Shown: piece by piece, positions 59,601-64,000 of the stretch
Layout: every line of letters starts with the position of its first letter
How positions within the stretch are numbered: the first letter of the stretch is position 1
NCBI RefSeq assembly: GCF_036867195.1
Contig: NZ_JBAJII010000001.1
Location: 372,001 to 436,000 of the forward strand
Direction of reading: 5' to 3'
Length of the DNA stretch: 64,000 bases
Source of the DNA: Arthrobacter sp. Soc17.1.1.1
GTDB lineage: Bacteria; Actinomycetota; Actinomycetes; Actinomycetales; Micrococcaceae
Translations under genes and position numbers: made by a program
Notes under the pieces: model-generated
What the model was told of the DNA's origin: nothing
Databases searched by the model: none
The model's input: the letters and a program-made list of their open reading frames with translations, nothing else

Positions 59601-61613
59601 GCCCACCGGCTTGAACGCCTGTGCGAGGGGCTTGCGGGCGTTGGAGAACGCCACCTTGTCATTGAGGATGACGGACTCGCCCACGGGCTCCGCCACGGCC
59701 TTCTTGTAGATCACGGCGGTGCGGATGAAGTCCTCGTCGGCGGGAGCCGGAACGGCCGCGGGTGAGCGGACGTAGTCCCAGGTGCCGGGAGCCTTCTCGT
59801 TGAGCGCCTCCACGAGGGTGGCCAGCGCGGCGTCACGGTCCTTGCCGAAACGCACGGAGTTCTCGACCTCCATGAGCGTCACGACGTCGGCGTCGAGGCC
59901 GTTGATGGCGGCGACGATCTTTGCCTCCTGGCGCTCGAAGTTGACCTTGTTCGCGGCGCCGCGGGAGTTGCAGCCGCCGTCGACGGTGATCGGGTTGCCC
60001 GCGCGGTCGGTGAAGTACCGGCAGCCGGTCTGGTCCTCACCGGTGGTGGGGAAGTAGTTCAGCACGTTGAACGAGGCGATCTTCAGGTTCCCGCCCACCT
60101 CCGCCGGAGCGGCGGGGCGCTCGCCGGCGAACTGCACGGGCTGGACGCCGCCCGGGTTCGCGCCGTTGAGCTCGGCGAGCGGCTGGAACTTCCAGGCGCT
60201 GTTGCGGTAGTCGAGGACCACCGGGGAGGTGAAGGTGGCGCCGTAGCCGACACGCACGGGCTGGGACTGCGTCAGGTACGGGAGTACCTTGTCGCGGTTG
60301 GCCCCGGTGAAGAAGTTGGTCGAGGCGCCGTCGTCGAGCCGGACGCTCCGGGCCGCGTTGTCCGCGGCGACCGCTGCGTTCTCCTCCGTGCCCGGGCGGG
60401 CGACGTCGGTCGGCTGGCGGAGGCGCTCGGTACCGGCGGCCAGGGTGACCTCGCCGTACTGGTTGAGCGTGTAGTTGTCGGCAACGGTGTACGCGCCGGA
60501 GGGCTGGAAGAGCATGCCCTCGACTGCCTCACGCGCCGTCTCGGTGGCGGGCAGCGCAATGGCCGAGGCCTTGGGCTCCTCGGCCGCTTCGGTGAGCTTC
60601 GTGGTGCCACCGGCGGGCACGGTGATCTGCGTCAGGCCGGCGAACTCACCGGCGGTACCGGTGACCTCCACGTAGTCGCCCACGGCGACTGAGGCGACGG
60701 TCGCGGGGGAGTAGACGAAGACGGCATCGGAGGCGGTGTGGTCGACTGCTGCCGAGCTGCCCGCGGTCTGCAGGTAGAAGCCCGCGAAGCCGCCCGTGGG
60801 GTACGCCGCGGTGACCTTGCCGCGCGTCGTCACGGCCTTGCCGGAGAGCGGCGTCGTGGGGCCCGTCCCCTGGATGTCGCGGATGGGGGTGACCGCGGCC
60901 GGTGCCGACGGAACCGTCGGGGTCGGCGTCGGAGTCGGCGTCGGTCCGGCAGGGGCCGATGCGCTGTTCGTCGGCGTCGGGTCCTGGAGCGTGAAGTCCA
61001 CGCCGTTGCTGTCCGTGTCGGCGAAGGCCGTGCGGTTCGCGGACTTCGTGCTGCCGGCGCCCGGTGTCGTGGCGACCGTGCCCTCGAACGCGGTGGCGGT
61101 GCCGTAGCCGAGGGCGTCGACGACGCCGGGCGTGCCGACGATGCTGCCGGTGCGCAGGGCGCCGACGCTCGTGGTCTGGTTCGCCAGCACGAGGACGCCG
61201 CCCGGGGCGCCGGGGTTGATTCCGATCGCGAGATCAGGCGTGGGCAGAGCGGAACCCGCCGTGCCGTTGCTGCCACCCTGGATGAGGAAGTAGCCCTTGG
61301 CCGGGATGGTGCCGCTGAGGGCCGTCGGACCCGGTGTCGCGGTGGATGCCGGCCCGCGGTACTGGAGCGACCAGCCGTCCAGGCTCACGGGTGCATCGGT
61401 CGGGTTGTAGAGCTCCACGTACTTGTTGGTGAACGGCGTCCCTGCGGAACCGCCGGTCAGGAATGCCTCGTTGATGACGACGCCGTTCCCTGCGACGGAC
61501 GCCGTCGCCGGTGGTGTCTCCACCGCACCGGCCGGTAGTGCGATCATCGGTGAGGCGATCAGCCCCACCGACAGCGCCGCACCGAGCGCTCCCTTCCATG
61601 ACGAATTAACCAT
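56667..61613 (-). CDS. secreted ExeM/NucH-type nuclease fused to 5'-nucleotidase, SLH-anchored
   Basis: 1648 residues. Signal peptide 1-30; lamin-tail domain about 45-150 (NEAFLTGGSAGTPFTNKYVE); Pro/Thr linker near 225; OB-like domain about 250-345; endonuclease/exonuclease/phosphatase domain about 506-836 (IASFNVLNYF, VVTLMEVENS, FLTGDFNSY, ASDHDPVIVGLDL); UshA-type 5'-nucleotidase about 848-1330 (NINDFHGRID, SAGDNIGAS, VGNHEFD, TGHTHKQY); Ig-like domain about 1350-1450; three SLH repeats 1458-1648. It would degrade extracellular DNA to nucleosides and phosphate at the cell surface. The AAGGAG site lies 11 bases before the ATG, a long spacing. Confidence 0.93.
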   Translation of the reverse strand: MVNSSWKGALGAALSVGLIASPMIALPAGAVETPPATASVAGNGVVINEAFLTGGSAGTPFTNKYVELYNPTDAPVSLDGWSLQYRGPASTATPGPTALSGTIPAKGYFLIQGGSNGTAGSALPTPDLAIGINPGAPGGVLVLANQTTSVGALRTGSIVGTPGVVDALGYGTATAFEGTVATTPGAGSTKSANRTAFADTDSNGVDFTLQDPTPTNSASAPAGPTPTPTPTPTVPSAPAAVTPIRDIQGTGPTTPLSGKAVTTRGKVTAAYPTGGFAGFYLQTAGSSAAVDHTASDAVFVYSPATVASVAVGDYVEVTGTAGEFAGLTQITVPAGGTTKLTEAAEEPKASAIALPATETAREAVEGMLFQPSGAYTVADNYTLNQYGEVTLAAGTERLRQPTDVARPGTEENAAVAADNAARSVRLDDGASTNFFTGANRDKVLPYLTQSQPVRVGYGATFTSPVVLDYRNSAWKFQPLAELNGANPGGVQPVQFAGERPAAPAEVGGNLKIASFNVLNYFPTTGEDQTGCRYFTDRAGNPITVDGGCNSRGAANKVNFERQEAKIVAAINGLDADVVTLMEVENSVRFGKDRDAALATLVEALNEKAPGTWDYVRSPAAVPAPADEDFIRTAVIYKKAVAEPVGESVILNDKVAFSNARKPLAQAFKPVGGTEAETFLAIVNHFKSKGSGPSSGGDADTGDGQGAWNAARVTQARALVAFADTMKATAKTDKVFLTGDFNSYTQEDPMQVLYEAGYVNQGEKEGDFSYVFSGLSGSLDHILASKAADAAVTGVDTWNINSVESVALEYSRFNNNVTDYYVADQYRASDHDPVIVGLDLAPAATTAELNLLNINDFHGRIDANTVRFAGTVEKLRAESGEDRTAFLSAGDNIGASLFASSLQEDKPTLDVLDALGLQASAVGNHEFDKGLADLTGRVSDTADFPYLGANVYTKGTTEPALDEYTIITVDGVDVAVIGVVTEETESLVSPGGIATVDFGDPVEAVNRVAQEIEDQDLADVIVAEYHEGAGDGVVEKATLEQEIAAGGAFARIVTGTTPLVDAIFTGHTHKQYAWDAPVPGVEGKTRPILQTGSYGEFVGQISLTVDRATGDVQSYTARNVARTTDTDAALVAGFPRVAEVKSIVDAALAQAAVIGNQPVGSVTKDITSAFIGTARDDRGSESTLGNLVADSLKASLSSAERGGAQIGVVNPGGLRNELYYAPDGVVTFAEANAVLPFVNDLWTTTLTGAQFKAMLEQQWQPDGSSRAFLALGLSDNVSVTYDPTLARGSRITSVTIDGAPLDPAKGYRIGTFSFLAQGGDNFTAFREGTDTRESGLVDRDAWIDYIRANSPLSPSFDRRSVQVQGAPTTVKAGDAVTFTVSKLDLTSLGSPVNTTLAASFVAANGTVTQLGSVPVAGGSATVNVTIPATASGQGRIVLTAAPSTTTVTLPVSVGAGVVFSDIEGNLHEDAIAWLAGRGLAKGYEDGTYRPLSSINRDAMAAFLYRLAGEPEYTAPAVSPFKDITPAIQFYKEMSWLAETGISTGYGDGTFRPLEPVNRDAMAAFMNRFAGDYCNIGDAAEFTNPASASFPDVPVNLQFAREIAWMKESGISTGWPDGTYRPVTPVARDAMAAFIQRLDAYEGTNGGCKP

Positions 61614-61700
61614 TCGTTCGAATTCTCCTTGACGATGGCCGTGAGACGGCCGTGTGTGTAGCCCGCCGACCCGTCGATGGGTGGGCGCGTTGGCATGAGC

Positions 61701-61762
61701 ACCCTATGTGACACAGGTGACATTCCATCCCCAGGAGTAGACAACCAGAACATCGTGAACAT
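61701..61762 (-). promoter_or_regulatory. direct-repeat promoter region of SLH nuclease
   Basis: On the minus strand TAGGGT (61706-61701) is a plausible -10. Immediately upstream GTCAC is repeated with a 9-base step (61721-61717, 61712-61708), and further up ATGTTC is repeated with the same step (61762-61757, 61753-61748). Tandem direct repeats before a 5'-nucleotidase suggest phosphate or nutrient control; regulator unknown. Confidence 0.4.
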
Positions 61763-61829
61763 CCGGTTACCAAAACACCGTCGGCGCCGTGAAGAATCGA
61801 AAGAGGTGGTCCGGCGGAAGGGGATCCCG

Positions 61830-62342
61830 CTATCTGCGGGCGTCCCGCAGTGTCCCGGTCACCGGTTCCTCGCCCTGCTCGGCGACGAAGCAGAGGATCT
61901 CGCGGTCGCCCGCCGCCTTCCAGCTCTCCTCGACCGGGTAGAAGTAGAGCAGTTCGAGGACCGATGCGTCGTACTTCAGACCCACGTACGTGGCGAACTC
62001 CCCGGCGCAGAACTCGCTCGCGGCGGTGTTGGCGGCGGGCACTCCCGGGTACTCGCCGTCGGGCATGTCGGTGCGGGCGAAGGTCTCGAAGACGTGGGGC
62101 TGATCGCACGGCAGCACGGTGATGTCGGTGACGCTCTCCGTGCCGGGGTCGTTGATGCAGTCGCCCACCTGGAGTGAGAAGGCGTCCGTCGTGGCCTCGG
62201 CCGTCACGGCGCCGTCGGCGTCGCGCTCCGGGCCGGGTGGGCCGAAGACGCTGCAGCCCGGGACGGAAGCGAGGACCCCGATCACCAGTGCGGCCGCCGT
62301 CGCCCGCAGGCGTCCCCTGCTCCTGTGCTGCCCAGTACCCAT
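61830..62342 (-). CDS. septum-formation family lipoprotein
   Basis: 170 residues from ATG 62342. Signal with Cys30 in ASVPGC, then LQVGDCINDPGTESVTDITV, PCDQPHVFETFARTDMPDGE, CAGEFATYVGLKYD and FYPVEESWKAAGDREILCFV: the Septum_form-type domain with its Cys pairs. Named for a link with septum formation; molecular role unclear. Lies upstream of the nuclease gene on the same strand, but 216 bases away. Confidence 0.85.
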   Translation of the reverse strand: MGTGQHRSRGRLRATAAALVIGVLASVPGCSVFGPPGPERDADGAVTAEATTDAFSLQVGDCINDPGTESVTDITVLPCDQPHVFETFARTDMPDGEYPGVPAANTAASEFCAGEFATYVGLKYDASVLELLYFYPVEESWKAAGDREILCFVAEQGEEPVTGTLRDARR

Positions 62343-62450
62343 CGAGACCCCGTCATCGGCCACGGCGCCCGTGGCATGGCTGTTGCTCCTCGGGACAGTA
62401 CCGGATCGCACGCTCGGGGCACCACGGCACCCGATGACGGCGGAGGCGCA

Positions 62451-62483
62451 AGAAAAGGGAGGCCCCGCGCTGCGGAGCCTCCC
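62451..62483 (-). terminator. terminator of tRNA-Ser(TGA)
   Basis: gggaggccccgc (62457-62468) pairs with gcggagcctccc (62472-62483), one mismatch. On the minus strand it is followed by TTTTCT, an intrinsic terminator for the tRNA gene. Confidence 0.8.
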
Positions 62484-62489
62484 TGGGAG

Positions 62490-62577
62490 CGGAAGGTAAG
62501 GGATTCGAACCCTTGAGACGGGGTGACCGCCCACTGGTTTTCAAGACCAGCTCCTTCGGCCGCTCGGACAACCTTCC
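62490..62577 (-). tRNA. tRNA-Ser(TGA)
   Basis: 88 bases, CCA not encoded. Acceptor GGAAGGT/ACCTTCC, discriminator G, anticodon stem CTGGT/ACCAG with loop CTTGAAA (anticodon TGA), long variable arm, T-arm AAGGG-TTCGAAT-CCCTT. Reads UCA and wobble codons. Confidence 0.95.
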
Positions 62578-62636
62578 CCCCGCTAGTGTTTCACGAAGGG
62601 CGGGGAGCCCCAAACACCGAGGGAGTGGAGGCGGGC

Positions 62637-63611
62637 ATGCGTGCAGTGGTGATCGAGGGTGCCGGCGGACCGGAGGTCCTCTCCGTGCAGGAGGTCCCGG
62701 AGCCCGTGCTCCGGCAGGGGGAGGTGCTCGTCGACGTCGTCGCGGCCGGCCTGAACCGCGCCGACGTCCAGCAGCGGCGCGGCCTCTACCCGCCGCCCGC
62801 GGGTGCGTCCCCGCTGCCGGGCCTCGAGGTCTCCGGCCGCATCGCCGACGCGGGCGGTTCGTCGTTCGCCGTGGGAGACCCCGTGGTCGCCCTGCTGGCC
62901 GGCGGCGGCTACGCGGAGCGGGTCGCCGTACCGGCGGGCCAGGTGGTCCCTGCTCCCGACGGCGTGGACCTCGTCGAGGCCGCGGGACTGCCGGAGACGG
63001 CCGCGACCGTGTGGTCGAACCTCGTGCTGCAGGCGGGCCTCGCCGCCGGGGACGACGTCCTGATCCACGGGGCGTCCGGCGGCATCGGCGTGATGGCCGT
63101 GCAGGTGGGCCTCGCCCTGGGCGCCGTGCCCCACGTGACGGCGGGATCCGCGGCGAAGCTGGAGATCGCCCGGTCCCTCGGCGTACGGACGCTCATCGAC
63201 TACCGCGAACAGGATTTCGTCGAGGAGGTGAGGGCCGCCACGGATGGCCGCGGAGTGGACGTCGTCCTCGACGTCGTCGGCGCGAAGTACCTCGCACGGA
63301 ACCTCCAGTCCCTCGCGACCGGCGGGCGTCTCGTGGTGATCGGGCTGCAGGGAGGCGCGACGGCGGAACTGGACCTCGGGGTGCTCATGGGCAAGCGGGC
63401 GAGCGTGGCCGGCACCACGCTGCGCGCCCGGCCCGTCGCCGAGAAGGCCGCCATCATGGCGGCGGTCCGCGAGAACGTGTGGCCGCTCGTCGCCACGGGA
63501 GCCGTGAAGCCCTTCGTCGGTCGGACCTTCCCGCTGGCCGACGTGGCGGCCGCCCACGCCTACTTCGATTCGGGGGAGCACACCGGGAAGGTCCTGCTGG
63601 TCATGGACTGA
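62637..63611 (+). CDS. NAD(P)H:quinone oxidoreductase (zinc-free MDR)
   Basis: 324 residues from ATG 62637, with GGAGG five bases before. GroES-like N-terminus (GLNRADVQQRRGLYPPP), ASGGIGVMAVQVGLALGA nucleotide loop, VLDVVGAKYLARNL, and C-terminal FPLADVAAAHAYFDSGEHTG. The PIG3/QOR subgroup of medium-chain reductases reduces quinones or enals with NADPH. The tail overlaps the convergent FUSC-like gene by 11 bases. Confidence 0.92.
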   Translation: MRAVVIEGAGGPEVLSVQEVPEPVLRQGEVLVDVVAAGLNRADVQQRRGLYPPPAGASPLPGLEVSGRIADAGGSSFAVGDPVVALLAGGGYAERVAVPAGQVVPAPDGVDLVEAAGLPETAATVWSNLVLQAGLAAGDDVLIHGASGGIGVMAVQVGLALGAVPHVTAGSAAKLEIARSLGVRTLIDYREQDFVEEVRAATDGRGVDVVLDVVGAKYLARNLQSLATGGRLVVIGLQGGATAELDLGVLMGKRASVAGTTLRARPVAEKAAIMAAVRENVWPLVATGAVKPFVGRTFPLADVAAAHAYFDSGEHTGKVLLVMD

Positions 63612-64000
63612 GCGGGGTCCGCACCTCCGCAGCGCGCTGCCGGAGGTGCAGCGCCAGCACCAGGGCGATCCCGACGAACGCGCCGATCCCGGTCTCAAGG
63701 CCCCGGTCAACGAGCAGGCCCGCCGGGTCGGTGGGGTGGGCCAGCTCCGTGGAGACGAGGGCGAGCGGCGTGACGAAGGCCTGCGCGAGCGCGTACTGCC
63801 GGAGGATGAACATCTCGGCGGCGAACTGCGCGACGGCGATCACGAGGACGAGCTGCCAGGCCGGGAGCCCCGGGAGCAGGATCAGCGCGGTCAGGACCAG
63901 CCCGGCGAACGTCCCGAGCAGACGCTGGAGGCCCCGGGTCACGCGGGCGCGGGCGGACTGACCGACCAGGGGGACCGTCGCCGCGACCATGGCCCAGTAG
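63601..64000 (-). CDS. FUSC-like membrane protein, 5' end cut by window edge
   Basis: The frame continues past the right edge; the visible C-terminal part has 132 codons. YWAMVAATVPLVGQSARARV then TRGLQRLLGTFAGLVLTALI is the FUSC/aromatic-acid exporter motif with the conserved RxxxRxxGT pattern, followed by three more membrane helices. An internal ATG at 63990 is not the likely start. Probably exports aromatic or other small acids. Confidence 0.75.
   Translation of the reverse strand, partial: YWAMVAATVPLVGQSARARVTRGLQRLLGTFAGLVLTALILLPGLPAWQLVLVIAVAQFAAEMFILRQYALAQAFVTPLALVSTELAHPTDPAGLLVDRGLETGIGAFVGIALVLALHLRQRAAEVRTPLSP

Overview
The window is chromosomal DNA of a high-GC actinobacterium. 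The gene set (Lhr helicase with Nei2, GTP-dependent PEP carboxykinase, a RecQ/phosphoribosyltransferase fusion, septum-formation lipoprotein, many GTG starts) and the protein style fit Micrococcaceae such as Arthrobacter and relatives. That placement is inference from gene content, not a database match. Many host genes look leaderless: a TANNNT-like hexamer ends 6 or 7 bases before the start codon and there is no Shine-Dalgarno.

Layout, left part. 1-9836 holds a truncated unknown gene, DedA, then a minus-strand repair/RNA-modification run (lhr, nei2-like glycosylase, RluA-type pseudouridine synthase), a membrane protein, a DUF4232-type lipoprotein and rlmH. 10150-15850 (probably to 16764) is a tightly coupled plus-strand operon with 4-base stop/start overlaps: cytidylyltransferase-SDR fusion, LicD-methyltransferase fusion, small coiled-coil protein, GH1-like protein, glycosyltransferase and metallophosphoesterase. 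It looks like a machine for a polyol-phosphate-containing surface glycopolymer. 16822-25269 is a loose set of stress and transport genes: DJ-1/PfpI protein, RidA, small multidrug exporter, MerR regulator with an ABC exporter pair, SDR, alpha/beta hydrolase with a divergent TetR regulator, a broken GYD-domain gene and a cupin.

25330-39577 is a 14.2-kb integrated mobile element. It sits at the 3' end of tRNA-Ser(CGA) and is bounded by a perfect 27-bp direct repeat of the last 27 bases of that tRNA. It carries a tyrosine integrase, an excisionase-like HTH, a Rep with HUH-like and superfamily 3 helicase motifs, a strongly folded oriT-like region and a MobV-type relaxase: the parts of an integrative mobilizable element derived from a rolling-circle plasmid. 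Cargo is an Abi_2/HEPN abortive-infection gene between attL and the integrase, and at the other end an unknown gene overlapping an Xre-ImmA/IrrE metallopeptidase gene, followed by an HNH endonuclease and a convergent zinc-ribbon protein. The unknown/Xre-ImmA/HNH cassette is the best candidate for an undescribed defence or toxin-antitoxin-like system. This segment is visibly poorer in G+C than its flanks.

Right part, 39640-64000, is housekeeping chromosome: PNPOx-like stress protein, tadA and upp from overlapping divergent promoters, APC permease, winged-helix regulator with a long leader, SixA phosphatase, flavoprotein disulfide reductase, tRNA-Arg(ACG), pckG behind a CRP/GlxR-like box, phosphomannomutase, RecQ-like helicase, tRNA-Ser(GCT), prolyl oligopeptidase, FAD/NAD(P)-binding protein, a 1648-residue secreted nuclease/5'-nucleotidase with SLH repeats, a septum-formation lipoprotein, tRNA-Ser(TGA), a quinone oxidoreductase and a truncated FUSC-like membrane protein. 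TadA deaminates A34 of the tRNA-Arg(ACG) encoded 5 kb away.
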